64,000 nt of DNA from Ziziphus jujuba (taxonomy: Eukaryota; Streptophyta; Magnoliopsida; Rosales; Rhamnaceae), in the NCBI RefSeq assembly GCF_031755915.1, contig NC_083382.1:5456001-5520000 (forward strand). The letters run 5' to 3'. The position numbers were made by a program, and so were the translations under genes. Under the pieces are notes generated by a model, which ran no database searches, had not been told where the DNA came from, and was given only the letters and a program-made list of their open reading frames with translations. Every line of letters begins with the position of its first letter. Within the stretch, counting starts at the first letter, position 1. Shown piece by piece: positions 1-10,190 of this stretch.

Positions 1-2
1 AA

Positions 3-761
3 CCTCGTTCATCTCTCACCATTTCCTACCCCCATCTTGAGTATGGAACATCTAAGAATCCTACCATTACCTATGCAGAATCCCAATTCAAAACCTTAGC
101 TCAAACATCAATATTCCTCTCTCCGACCGATATATCACTCCTCAAAAACCAACCCAATAACCAAAAACTCCCAACCTTTGATGCTGTATCAGCTTGTCTA
201 TGGAGAGCAAGAACAAGAACACTTCTCAACCCTGAATCCACAACTAGACTTCTCTTCCCAATCGACACTCGCTTTCGATACAAACCGCTATTGCCTAAAG
301 GTTACTATGGAAGTGCTGTTGTGTTTCCATGTGCAATAACAAAAGCATCAGAACTTGTTGATAAACCATTGAGTTATGCAGCAGGTTTGATATCAGAAGT
401 GAAAAAAGAAGTTGGTGAGGATGAATACAGGGCTTCTGTGTTGGATTTCATCGAAGCGAATGGACGAAAAGGGTTTCATTCTGAAGGAGCATTTGTTGTT
501 TCGGATATGACTCGGTTAAGGTTTGGAGAATTGGATTTTGGTTGGGGAAAAGGGATATATGGTGGACCTTCAAGGGCTGGAACTGGTTTGGTACCTGGAA
601 TGGTAACTTCACTTGTTACTCATAAGAATAAAGAGGGTGTTGTTGGAATTTTGGCTTTGGTTTCTTTACCTCAAGAATTTGTTGACAAGTTTCATAAGGA
701 AATAAGGAAAGAGATTAATGATTGTAATATTGCTGTTGGAAAACTTGTTTCTGCTTTGTAA
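3..761 (+). CDS. BAHD-family alcohol acyltransferase, C-terminal part (5' end outside window)
   Basis: An open frame runs from the window edge to a TAA stop and encodes about 252 residues, a little over half of a normal BAHD enzyme of about 430-460. The structural motif DFGWG is at 534-548, inside ELDFGWGKGIYGG. The segment KGYYGSAVVFPCA and the upstream FDAVSACLWRART are also typical of the family. The catalytic HXXXD motif would lie upstream, outside the window. BAHD enzymes transfer acyl groups from acyl-CoA to alcohols or amines in the cytosol. The GYYG and DFGWGKxxYGGP context fits the clade containing benzyl alcohol O-benzoyltransferase and methanol anthraniloyltransferase. That sub-assignment is inference, and the substrate cannot be read from this part. 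There is no intron in the visible part and the frame is intact. Confidence 0.9.
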   Translation, partial: PRSSLTISYPHLEYGTSKNPTITYAESQFKTLAQTSIFLSPTDISLLKNQPNNQKLPTFDAVSACLWRARTRTLLNPESTTRLLFPIDTRFRYKPLLPKGYYGSAVVFPCAITKASELVDKPLSYAAGLISEVKKEVGEDEYRASVLDFIEANGRKGFHSEGAFVVSDMTRLRFGELDFGWGKGIYGGPSRAGTGLVPGMVTSLVTHKNKEGVVGILALVSLPQEFVDKFHKEIRKEINDCNIAVGKLVSAL

Positions 762-890
762 AGCTTATGAACATGGAGGATCAAATATTCAATAGGACTG
801 AAAACCAAATTAAAGTGGGACAATTTGTGCAATTCCGAAAATATATTCATAAGGGATAGATTATTTTAGAATTATAATTGAGACTGAGTA

Positions 891-907
891 GCTGGAATAG
901 CTCAGTT

Positions 908-940
<33 letters not shown>

Positions 941-964
941 GAGGTTCAAGCCCTCCTTCTAGCG
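891..964 (+). tRNA. tRNA-Asn (anticodon GTT)
   Basis: This is a 74-nt cloverleaf. The acceptor stem GCTGGAA pairs with TTCTAGC, with one G-T wobble. The anticodon stem TGTGG/CCACA encloses the loop CTGTTAA, with anticodon GTT at 925-927. The T arm is GGAGG-TTCAAGC-CCTCC. A T-rich Pol III terminator follows at about 973-985. All stems are intact, so it looks functional. The bases CCA directly follow the discriminator at 965-967, which is probably chance in a nuclear gene. Confidence 0.95.
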
Positions 965-1371
965 CCAATGTTTAATTTTCTTTTAAACAAATTTTTGTTG
1001 ATTGGAATAACTTCATATATTGTTAGAATAAAACATATTGAGCATGAAAACGTTATATTGTAGTACAAAATTTTGGACTTTGATTTCTATAGTTATATTC
1101 ACTAAATATATATATATATATATATATATTAGTTTTGTAGAATAAGTGATTAGAATATTATAGCTTCAAATCAATTATAGAATAAGTGACTAGCAAATTA
1201 TTGCTTCAAAATCAAATTATATGTTAGAAAATGAGTTTGAGCCCTTCAAAGTGACTGTAATAGAATAAAAGATAAGTAAACGAAAAATAAAAATGGTCAG
1301 ATTTCATTCAAAAAAATCTGTTTTTAATTTCACTAGAACTATCCAAAGGTTAAAAGAAAACATTAAAAGAA

Positions 1372-1453
1372 CGTGAGCGGCAGGATTCGAACATGCGCGG
1401 GCAGAGCCCACATGATTTCTAGTCATGCCCGATAACCACTCCGGCACGCCGAC
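1372..1453 (-). tRNA. tRNA-Ser (anticodon AGA), with stem mismatches
   Basis: This is an 82-nt minus-strand tRNA with a long variable arm, as expected for a class II tRNA-Ser. The anticodon stem CATGA/TCATG holds the loop CTAGAAA, with anticodon AGA at 1418-1420. A TTTT tract follows on the minus strand. Two pairs are broken: a C-C at acceptor position 3:70 (GTCGGCG against CGCTCAC) and a T-C in the T stem (GCATG against CCTGC). It may be a decaying copy or a low-scoring functional gene. It lies upstream of MED4 in the opposite direction. Confidence 0.8.
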
Positions 1454-1623
1454 TACACGGTTAGCAAGTCCCAAACCATAAATATTTAACGAAGAATCCT
1501 TATTCGTTTGCTTTCCATAACCCACTTCCCCTCCTTATCCTCTGTCACAGTTGATCTTCGAAATGGGCTCTGATTCTCTTCTTCTTCTTCTTCTTTTTCT
1601 CTTCCAAATCCCACAACCCTTCA

Positions 1624-1631
1624 AAACCCTA
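1624..1631 (+). promoter_or_regulatory. telo-box (AAACCCTA) upstream of MED4
   Basis: The octamer AAACCCTA lies about 100 bp before the MED4 start codon, within a CT-rich leader. Telo-boxes are common near transcription starts of housekeeping genes in plants. Function here is inferred from position only. Confidence 0.4.
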
Positions 1632-1732
1632 GACCTGAATTTTTAGTCTTCATCAATAAAAAAGAAAACTTCCCTTTCTTCAAACACTTTTGTCCCAGAA
1701 AAAAAAAGAAAAATTCTAAAAAAGAGCCCAAA

Positions 1733-3043
1733 ATGCTTCAACACCAACTGGTTCAATCCCCAGCTCGTCTGGGTCTAAGCAATCCCACATCGCCATCTCT
1801 GCAAAACTCTACTCCTCCAAAACTCCCTCCTCACCACCCTTCCAATCTCGCATCCTCTTCCTCTTCCTCTTCCTCTTCTTCTTCTTCTTCTTCTTCTTCT
1901 TCTTCGTCCACCATAACCACCACCACAACCTCCTCAACCCTCCTCCCTCTCCTCCCTCCTCTTCCTCGTGCCCAGTCCCTCCTCCACCAAATGGCTTCCC
2001 TCGCTTCCAAACTCTTCGAGGTCTCATCCAATCGATCCCTCTGGCTCTCTTCCTTCCGCGGTTCTCTCCCAACTTTCCTCTCTTCCCAATCCACTCCTCC
2101 TCATCTTCCTGACCCTTCTCCTTCCTCCACCAAAGAAATCCTTTCCCTCTTCACTTCCCTCCAGACCCAGCTCTTCGAGGCCGTTGCCCAGCTCCAGGAG
2201 ATTCTCGATCTCCAAGACGTCAAGCAGAAAATCGCCCGCGAAATCCGATCCAAGGACGCCGCCATTCTCGCGTTTGCTAATAAGGTTAAGGATGCCGAAC
2301 GGGTTCTTGACATTCTCGTCGATGATTACTCCGATTATCGCCGACCCAAAAGGACAAAATTGGAAAAACATGGTGTGGAAGATAATGATGGGGATGATGT
2401 TGATGATGATGAAGAAGAAGAAGACGAGGATGCGCCAGGATTAACGACGGTTGCTTCGCGGTTGAAGTTGGACGATATCTTGTCCTATGCTCACCGGATA
2501 AGCTACACCACGTTTGCGCCTCCGGAGTTCGGAGCTGGTCAAGCGCCTCTTCGTGGGGCTCTGCCTCCTGCGCCTCAGGACGAGCAAATGCGGGCTTCCC
2601 AGCTCTACAATTTCGCTAATCTCGATGTCGGTTTGCCAAAGACTGTGGAGAGCAACGAGAAGAGAATTGAGGCTATGATCGAGCCTCCACCGCCTGCGGT
2701 TCCATCGGAGCCGAACCCACTTTCCAATTTGGCAGCCATTCAGGGGTTGCTTCCGAATATCACTGTCCCATCTGGTTGGAAACCTGGCATGCCTGTGGAA
2801 TTGCCAACAGATTTGCCTGTGCCTCCACCCGGATGGAAGCCTGGCGACCCGGTGCCATTGCCGGCATTGGAATCTCTTCCTGTTCCAAGGGTTGAGGAGC
2901 AGCAAGTGCGTCCTCTTCAGGGTTTGCATAAGCCGCTGCCGGAGCCCATACAGGTTCGACCTGTTCAGCTCGATATTCTTGATCAAGACGATGACAGTAG
3001 TGATTATACTAGTGACGATGCAAGTTCCGATGACGATGACTGA
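1733..3043 (+). CDS. MED4: Mediator of RNA polymerase II transcription subunit 4
   Basis: This single open frame of 436 residues has no intron. MED4 is a middle-module subunit of the Mediator complex in the nucleus, which links transcription factors to RNA polymerase II. The N-terminus (1-70) is low-complexity, rich in Pro and Ser, with 19 consecutive serines at 41-59. A helical, probably coiled-coil region follows (LFTSLQTQLFEAVAQL to about AERVLDILVDDY). Next comes an acidic stretch, then the conserved segment LKLDDILSYAHRISYTTFAP, which is the diagnostic part. The rest is proline-rich, with repeats around GWKPGMPVELP and GWKPGDPVPLP, and an acidic tail ends in SSDDDD. The start was chosen as the first ATG after an in-frame A-rich leader. 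Family assignment is strong. The Ser tract is probably variable in length. Confidence 0.93.
   Translation: MLQHQLVQSPARLGLSNPTSPSLQNSTPPKLPPHHPSNLASSSSSSSSSSSSSSSSSSSTITTTTTSSTLLPLLPPLPRAQSLLHQMASLASKLFEVSSNRSLWLSSFRGSLPTFLSSQSTPPHLPDPSPSSTKEILSLFTSLQTQLFEAVAQLQEILDLQDVKQKIAREIRSKDAAILAFANKVKDAERVLDILVDDYSDYRRPKRTKLEKHGVEDNDGDDVDDDEEEEDEDAPGLTTVASRLKLDDILSYAHRISYTTFAPPEFGAGQAPLRGALPPAPQDEQMRASQLYNFANLDVGLPKTVESNEKRIEAMIEPPPPAVPSEPNPLSNLAAIQGLLPNITVPSGWKPGMPVELPTDLPVPPPGWKPGDPVPLPALESLPVPRVEEQQVRPLQGLHKPLPEPIQVRPVQLDILDQDDDSSDYTSDDASSDDDD
1853..1909 (+). repeat. TCT/TCC microsatellite encoding polyserine in MED4
   Basis: Nineteen serine codons, mostly TCT and TCC, form a trinucleotide repeat inside the MED4 reading frame. 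Length changes in units of three would keep the frame. Confidence 0.85.
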
Positions 3044-3131
3044 TGAGATGATACGGGTTTTATCATCTAGTCGCTTGACTTTTTTTCATGTAGTCAAGCA
3101 TATTAATTTTGTACCTTGCTTTTCCATTTGA

Positions 3132-3950
3132 ATGAAATTGAAAAGTTTTCATTTGTAATGTTAATTATCTTAGTTTTCTAACCCTTTTAATGCCCTCTAC
3201 CGGTCTCATTTTGTTTACTTAAATTATGAGCATTACTTGTCATCTGTTCAACGAAAGAAGATTGTAGATTTTGCTATGGTCTTGCTTCTGCCCTAAGCTA
3301 AAAACATTATCTTATGTTCCATTGCTTTGAAGTTTGAAAGTTGTTAGCTTTTTAGAATGGTTGCTGTATATAGTGTCCAAGTTTAGCAGGCAACAATTTT
3401 TTCTTTTTGTTTGTTTGTTTTGGATAAAGCTCCATTGAAGGTTTAAACGAGTGTCAGCTCTCGGCATTTTTATTGAAAGATTTATGCGAATAACAGTTTG
3501 GATTGTTTTTGTTGAAAGATTTATGCAACTAACAGCATGGATTGGTTAGTTAAAGAGAACTCTCGATAAGGTTTCTAGGGCAATGATTTAGTGAAATATG
3601 AGGAAAGGAATGAAGCCTCTAATACTTTTGGCCCAATTTGCATAATTGCATTGAGTTGGTATATATGTGAGATCAAATATTTTTGTAATGTTTGCCTTTA
3701 GTTCATACAGTAAGCTTTGTGATAGTCATATGATTCAGCTGAATACTTTTTGAAATATGATAGATGAAAACATCACTTAAACTCTCTGTTAGTGCCCACT
3801 GCCCATTGCCCATATTGGCTCTGTTTAATGGCCGGTTATAACTTTGGTGATATGACTGGTACATAATGTGTATAACCTTGAACTGTATTATCTCGTTTAG
3901 AATTCTGGTTTAAATGGCTTCAATGCCAGATAATATTGATGGTATTCATC
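3132..3950. other. Intergenic, no gene seen
   Basis: This is the MED4 3' region, AT-rich. It holds a small imperfect duplication around 3474-3550, where the words tgaaagatttatgc and taacag(t/c)(t/a)tgga occur twice. I recognise no coding sequence, RNA gene or mobile element. Confidence 0.5.
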
Positions 3951-4728
3951 TGAGATTAAATGGTTGGTGGTTGAGAAACCTCTTCATATTCTGAGAGGGA
4001 GTGATGAAGAGTTTGGTTTATAGTATTTAGAAGAGATGGGTGAAATAGACAGTTGCTAACTTTGTACTGAAGTTCTGCATTGTTAAGTATGGCTATCATA
4101 TTGAATGACCAAAAAAGGTCCAACTGTGCATGCACACGCACATAAAATCTGTGAAAATTGGAGACAGTGGCACAGTATGATTTAGAAAATGGTGGCAAAC
4201 TCATTAATTTGAGTTTACAGAAAGGCACAAGGGGTACATTATATAGTTTATCAAGATTACTCAAAAAATAGAAGAAAAGAAAGAAGTTATCAAGCTATGC
4301 TAAAATAATTAATTGAAGCAATACTTTGTAGATGCTGTTTATTAGATTTTCTTGTGTTACCTGTGGTAGAAAGAACATATTCATACATGTATGTTTTTGC
4401 ATGAGACTTTTTGCTGTGCATGAATTTGGGTCATTTTCAATCACACAGTGAAGAAAGATATGAGACAGTTTCATGCCAAAGCTTCAAAAATGTTTGTAAT
4501 AGAAAAGTTGGATATGAGCAGACCTAATCTTGATGCGCAGATGACTACTTATGAACTGTGATTTGAGATAATGTTAGATAAGTGATTTGGGAGATATATC
4601 TTTAAATTTGTCATAATCACTCTGTATATTATAGAGATAAAGTGAACAAATGTAGAGATATAGATATAAGACTGAACATTGATAATGCAAATGTTAATTT
4701 TTCATATCAATTTCATTATCTATTAATA

Positions 4729-4965
4729 CTAATATGCTGCTGTGCATAGAGGTTTTTTGACTATGGGACTTGGTTCGGATGGTTGGCTCTTTGACTTCAT
4801 TGTCTAAGCCGATTCATCTAAGAATGACACTTTCATCCCCTGTGCATCAAAATCACTGCCTAATTGCCTCGCAGCCTGTAACACAGAACTCAAAATTAAC
4901 ACCGAGAAGACTATGGCTAGCAGCATCCTTGATGTCTTTGCAACACCTGAATCAGCCATAGCCAT
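4729..4965 (-). pseudogene. Secreted small-peptide gene, copy 1 (nonsense-interrupted)
   Basis: The minus-strand frame begins MAMADSGVAK, has a hydrophobic signal segment ending near LQAAR, and then FDAQGMKVSF. A TAG at 4804-4806 stops it after about 53 residues. Beyond the stop the same frame continues without any frameshift to a second stop at 4729. That part encodes a tail containing QPSEPSPIVKK, which aligns with the C-terminal motif PPSGPSPIINK of copy 3. The stop therefore falls just before the segment expected to become the mature peptide. Copy 1 is 27 nt shorter than the other three and is the most diverged (SEPS in place of SGPS). It is probably a pseudogene. The alternative is a truncated protein with no peptide product. 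Confidence 0.65.
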
Positions 4966-5726
4966 GTGGAGGGGAGAGAGGGGGAGCGAGCAGAATATGT
5001 ATATAAATATTGTAACTTGAGAGAAAATGAGAAAAGTGGATGTTAGAAACAAATTTAGTGAGAGAAAATGACAAAAATGGATGTTAGAAACAAATTTAGT
5101 TCGGAATAATTTTGGCTTAAGAAAATTTTAAGAATTTGAAAGAAATTGCAGACAATACCTTATGGAGAAAAATCGCACGTAATAATAATCCTTAATATGG
5201 AAAGTTAGTAGTGATATAATTTCAATGTCTGTAGCTTCGTTAACGGCTACACGGAAATGTGTTTTATTACATTGGATTTGGATATCAAAGAAGGGATTAA
5301 TTCCCAAAAAAATTTAAAATTAAAAATTAAAAAAAAATTAAAAAATTAAGGATAGATATTTCCACGTATATGTTGTAAACGTGGGCCTGTCCAGTGTTTT
5401 AAATCTTTGGGCACTTCCAAATAAACTTTACACAGTTCATAAGTTATTTATTTTTATTTTTATTATTATTTTTTTCTTTAATCAGATGGTAGAAAATAAT
5501 GATTAATGCCATAAATAATAGATTACGTAGATTCTATCAACGCTTTATGATACTATTCTTCTTATGATTTAAAAAAAAAGAAAAAAGAAAAAAGAAAAAA
5601 AAAAAAGAACCTGAAGTTGAATATTCCTATTCTGAACATTTAAAAGTAAAAAGAAATCTAAAACATTTTAGAATGAAAAATTATTATTATTAAGACAAAG
5701 GCCAGAAATGCGAAATTAATGGCTCC

Positions 5727-6080
5727 TGGTCTCCACCTCCATATGACACCGTCAAAATTAATATGCATGGAGGCAGTGAAAGAATGCTAAAGCTGGTTTG
5801 GGTATAGTTTACCAGAAATTTTCAACGAAGGCTGATTCAATGTATGCATAAGGTTGCGCCATGCGATTCATGTCTTGAAAGTAGAGTCTATGGAGCGGAA
5901 TGTTATCTTTGAGGATGATAAAGAGCTCATTATAAGTAATATATCTTCACAAACTGCCTCAGTCTCTTGGTACAGTGATTGAAGATATTTATAGCTATCT
6001 TAATAAATTTACTTTTTGGAAGGTCAATTTTGTTCTTAGTGGATTGAATAAAGCTACTGATTGGGTAGGAAAAACGCCTA
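5727..6080 (+). pseudogene. RNase H-like (RVT_3-type) fragment, copy A
   Basis: Pieces in different frames resemble the RNase H-like domain found at the C-terminus of plant LINE polyproteins and in related host genes. It starts with WSPPPYDTVKIN and then shifts frame to NAKAGLGIVYQ. Further on come NVIFEDDKELIIS and SVSWYSD, and finally NKATDWVGKTP. The order matches the domain, but stops and frameshifts break it. It lies within the duplicated unit and recurs at 10191-10520. Whether it was a LINE tail or a host gene exon cannot be told. Confidence 0.55.
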
Positions 6081-6852
6081 AGATAACATTCTTATATACA
6101 GGTGGGATGTTAATTTACCTTACTTTGCTCACTGTTGTAAACAGTGAGCTGAACACCCCCCTGTTTTGACCAAAAGGGGATGAAAAATTAATAATTTAAC
6201 TAGAAAAATGAAAGATTTTTGAAGCTATATGTGCTGATGTGTCATTAGAAGAAGCCAAAGATAATTCTTATGTTACTAGCAAAGAAGTATGAGATCGTAC
6301 TTGGCCATACTGTTATAGGAGATTAATATTATACATGTATATCAGATAGCATACAAGCGATTAAATCGTATCACAACACTGTGTATTTATACTTACGTAC
6401 GCCTATTACTCAATGAAATCATCTCGGTTATCTAGCTACGCTACAATGATTAATTCAGGTACTGACCCTGACTTCGTAGATGCAGTTTGTTAGATTTATG
6501 TTGTATCAACAGTTAACTATAGTGGGAAGTAGATATTCATGCATGTATTTGTTTCTGTGAGTGTGTTTTGGCCATTTGGTTTGCGTGTATTTGAGACATT
6601 TTGGATCCAAAAAATAAAGAAAAGATATGAGATAGTCTGATGCCAGAGCTTCAAAAATTGTTTTGTAAGAGAAAAAATTGGAAATCATTTTCTTGTGTTT
6701 GTTTTATTAAAATAGTGACGGTAAGCAGTAGAATCTTAATGCTTTAGTGACTTCTGTGAACAATTATGTAAGTATTATTGATGTTTTCATTGTAAGAACC
6801 ATTAAATTTCTGTTTCTTTCACCTCTGCTCCATTTATGTTTGTATATACTGA

Positions 6853-6853
6853 T

Positions 6854-6888
<35 letters not shown>
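6853..6888. repeat. TA microsatellite flanking the 167-bp satellite
   Basis: An almost pure (TA)n tract with one interruption directly precedes the first satellite unit. A second TA tract (8201-8216) directly follows the last unit. The array therefore sits inside a TA microsatellite. Confidence 0.85.
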
Positions 6889-8200
6889 GAAAATTCTATG
6901 GTGAGGACGATTCGCATGAGAACCGCAGTATTAGTGACGGTTTTTCATAATATTAATGATGGTTTCTTAAAAAATCGTCACCAATACTATAAAAAACTGT
7001 CACCAATACTGTGGTCCGCATGAGAACCATCCGCATCATAGACGGACTGATATATGGAAATTCTATGGTGAGGACGGTCCGCATGAACACTGCAGTATTA
7101 GTGACGGTTTTTCATAGTATTGATGACGGTTTCTTAGAAAATCATCACCAATACTATAAAAAACTGTCACCAATACTGTGGTCCGCATGAGGACCGTCCG
7201 CACCATAGACGGACTGATATATGGAAATTCTATGGTGAGCACAGTCCGCATGAGGACCGTAGTATTAGTGACGGTTTTTCATAGTATTAACGACGGTTTC
7301 TTAGAAAATCGTCACCAATACTATAAAAAACTGTCACCAATACTGTGGTCCGCATGAGGACCGTCCGCATCATAGACGGACCGATATATGGAAATTCTAT
7401 GGTGAGGATGGTCCGCATGAGGACTGCAGTATTAGTGATGGTTTTTCATAGTATTAACGACGGTTTCTTAGAAAATCGTCACCAATACTATAAAAAACTG
7501 TCACCAATACTCTGGTCCGCATGAGAACCGTCCGCACCATAGACGGACTGATATATGGAAATTCTATAGTGAGGATGGTCCGCATGAGGACCGCAGTATT
7601 AGTGACGGTTTTTCATAGTATTAACGACGGTTTCTTAAAAAATCGTCACCAATACTATAAAAAACTATCACCAATACTGTGGTCCGCATGAGGATCGTCC
7701 GCACCATAGACGGACTGATATATGGAAATTCTATGGTGAGGACGGTCTGCATGAGGACTGCAGTATTAGTGACGGTTTTTCATAGTATTAACGACGGTTT
7801 CTTAGAAAATCGTCACCAATACTATAAAAAACTGTCACCAATACTGTGATCCGCATAAGGACCGACTAATATATGGAAATTCTATGGTGAGGACGGTCCG
7901 CATGAGGACCGCAGTATTAGTGACGGTTTTTCATAGTATTAAGACGGTTTCTTAGAAAATCGTCACCAATGCTATAAAAAACTGTCACCAATACTGTGGT
8001 CCGCATAAGAACCATCCGCACCATAGACGGACTGATATATGGAAATTCTATGATGAGGACAGTCCGCATGAGCACCGCAGTATTAGTGACGGTTTTTCAT
8101 AGTATTAACGACGGTTTCTTAGAAAATCGTCACCAATACTATAAAAAACTGTCACCAATACTGTAGTTTGCATGAGGACCGTCCGCATCATAGACAAACT
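6889..8200. repeat. 167-bp satellite: eight tandem copies of a palindromic MITE
   Basis: The word CTATGGTG or a one-base variant starts units at 6896, 7063, 7230, 7397, 7564, 7731, 7882 and 8048. Five spacings are exactly 167 bp, one is 151 (an internal deletion) and one is 166. Each unit is a near-complete foldback. It begins CTATGGTGAGGACGGTCC and ends with the inverted form GGACCGTCCGCACCATAG. The interior repeats GTGACGGTTTTTCATAGTA against ACTATAAAAAACTGTCAC. A spacer of about 20 bp joins units. There is no coding content. It has the structure of a MITE that was amplified in tandem. Diverged single copies occur at 26567 and 27446. Confidence 0.85.
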
Positions 8201-8458
8201 GTATATATATATATATTATCGAAGGGTCGTTAATATTGAAGTCACATATTGATTGATTAATTTTGTATGAGAAGATCAAGAACAAACAAAATAATGTATT
8301 TTTTATTATAGAAAATTAAGATAATTAATACACCTGAATGAGTATGGTTTCCTTATTTTTTCTATCTCTATTTAATTTATTGAGAGATAGACATAACATA
8401 TAGATAGTGCAATTAAATTGCAATTATAGTTTAAATTGATTCAAATTATTTATCAATA

Positions 8459-8722
8459 CTAATATGCTGGTGCCGGTAGAGGCTTGTTAATTATGGGACT
8501 TGGTCCAGATGGTGGGCTCTTACCCTTCATTGTTCCAGCTGATTTATCTCATTGAGTCTGAAAGTTTAGTCCTTCAAAGAATGACACCGTCTTCACCTGT
8601 GCATCAAAATCATTATAATGTCTAGCTGCTTATACCTCATAATTCAAAAACAACATTGAGAAGATGACGACGACAAGCAGAGTGATTGACATCTTTACAA
8701 CACCTAACTTAGCCATTGCCAT
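8459..8722 (-). pseudogene. Secreted small-peptide gene, copy 2 (two nonsense codons)
   Basis: The frame has exactly the same length as copy 3 (264 nt) and starts MAMAKLGVVKMSITLL. It is interrupted by TAA at 8630-8632, where copy 3 has CAA, and by TGA at 8549-8551, where copy 3 has GGA. The signal segment and the C-terminus PPSGPSPIINKPLPAPAY are otherwise conserved, with no insertion or deletion. The first stop lies near the expected signal peptide cleavage site, so no peptide could be released. A TATA-like motif (cattTATAgg in plus orientation) lies about 70-75 bp upstream of the start, as in copies 3 and 4. Confidence 0.7.
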
Positions 8723-9523
8723 GCACAAGATGAACAAAAAAGAGCAATATTAATATTAATATTGTAACTTGAATGAAATGGCGAAAGGTGGATGTGGCAT
8801 TTATAGGAAAAATTTTGGTTAAAGAAAACTTAGAATTTGGAAAGAAATTGAACACAATACCTTCTTATGGGAAGAAAAATTTGCATATAATAATTTTCAT
8901 ATTGAAAGAAGTGATATAATTTCAATATTGCAGGGCCTAATTTGCATGCTATAGCTTAGTTATAAGCCAACATGGAAATGCATGGTGATTTAATTCCAAA
9001 AAGAAAAAAAGAGATTAATAGGTTTCCTTAAAAAAAAAAAATAATAATAATAAAAAAAAACACATTTCCGCATATATTCTCTAATACAACTTGCTTATCT
9101 CAAAACCCAATTTGAGGTTTTAGCATTCCCAATTCTTTTTTAGCAAAAGCATTCCAAATTCTCTAATTTAATAGGTCAAAAAAGAAAAATAAAATAAAAT
9201 AAAATAAAATGTATCTTACTTGGAACTTGATTGACAGATTGCATTCCAGCTTATCAGTATTACCTTTTTTCCGCTTTTGGGCTTATTACATTGTCCTATT
9301 TGCAGCCAAGTTCAATTATGGGCATGGGCAAAACAAACTAGGGCTATTCTATGGTTTATAGTAAATCTTTGGCATTTCCCAAAAAACTATAACAGTTCCA
9401 AATAAACTATGTTTTTATTATTATTATATATATAATTATCATCCTCCATAATCATATGGTAAAAATAGTGATTAATACCGTAAAAAAATAGCTTGGATAG
9501 AGTCTATCAACACTCATTGATAC

Positions 9524-9856
9524 TGTTAAGTCTCACATCGGTTGGAAAGGGTAACGAAGCATGGTTTATAAGCGTGTGGATACCTTTCCCTTGCAGACGT
9601 ATTTTAAACCCTTGAGGGCTGCGTTGTAAGAGGATTTTCCAGGTCCAAAGAGAACAATATCTGCATGCAGGTGGTCTGGGTTGTGCTGTTACAGATGGTA
9701 TCAGAGCCAGGGTTGGGCTGTTACAGATGGTATTAGAGTTGGACAGGGTTGGGCTGTTACAGATGGTATCAGAGCCAGTAGCCAGATCGATGTGCCAGCG
9801 AAAACGTTGGGCCCCAAAAAGCGTGTAGATACTTTTCCTTTGCAGACGCGTTTTTA
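9524..9856 (+). mobile_element. TRIM-like LTR retroelement remnant
   Basis: A short LTR at about 9524-9693 begins TGTTAAGTCTCACATCGG and ends GGGTTGTGCTGTTACA. It is followed by ATGGTATCAGAGCCAG, which fits a primer binding site for initiator tRNA-Met. This LTR type, with 'CACATCGGTTGG' and 'gcagacg', is widespread in plant miniature LTR elements (family knowledge). A truncated second LTR piece (gcgtgtagatactttt) lies at about 9820-9856. There is no coding capacity. The LTR end plus primer binding site is present three times in tandem, starting near 9678, 9710 and 9746. Confidence 0.7.
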
Positions 9857-10190
9857 TTGTATCAATTTATATTTTTCAGAGTTTTAAATTTTTGGGTACT
9901 TCCAAATATACTATATAAAGTTCGTAAGTATTATTTATTTTCTTTTTCTTTTATTATTTTTATCTTCAATCAGATGGTAGAAAATATTGATTAATGTCAT
10001 AAATAATAGATTACGTAAAGTCTATCAACACTTTATGATACTATTCTTCTTATGATTTAAAAAAAAAAAAAAAAAAAAACACTGAATTTGAATATCCCTG
10101 TTCAGAACATTAAAAAGTCAAAGGAAATCTAAAACATTTTAGAATGAAAAATTATTATTTTTCAGACAAAGGCCAGAAGTGCGAAATTAA

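Noticed and set aside
963..967. CCA encoded after tRNA-Asn, suggesting a prokaryotic or organellar insert
   Set aside because: The flanks are nuclear-like and the CCA can arise by chance; there is no other organellar sequence nearby.
1809..2444. Several open frames on both strands over the MED4 N-terminus
   Set aside because: They are products of the serine/CT-rich repeat and its antisense. Only the 1733-3043 frame has family motifs.
2441..2986. Long minus-strand open frame within MED4
   Set aside because: Antisense to a conserved coding region, with no recognisable motif.
6889..8200. CRISPR-like array
   Set aside because: Regular repeats, but units are contiguous 167-bp palindromes without unique spacers, in a plant genome.
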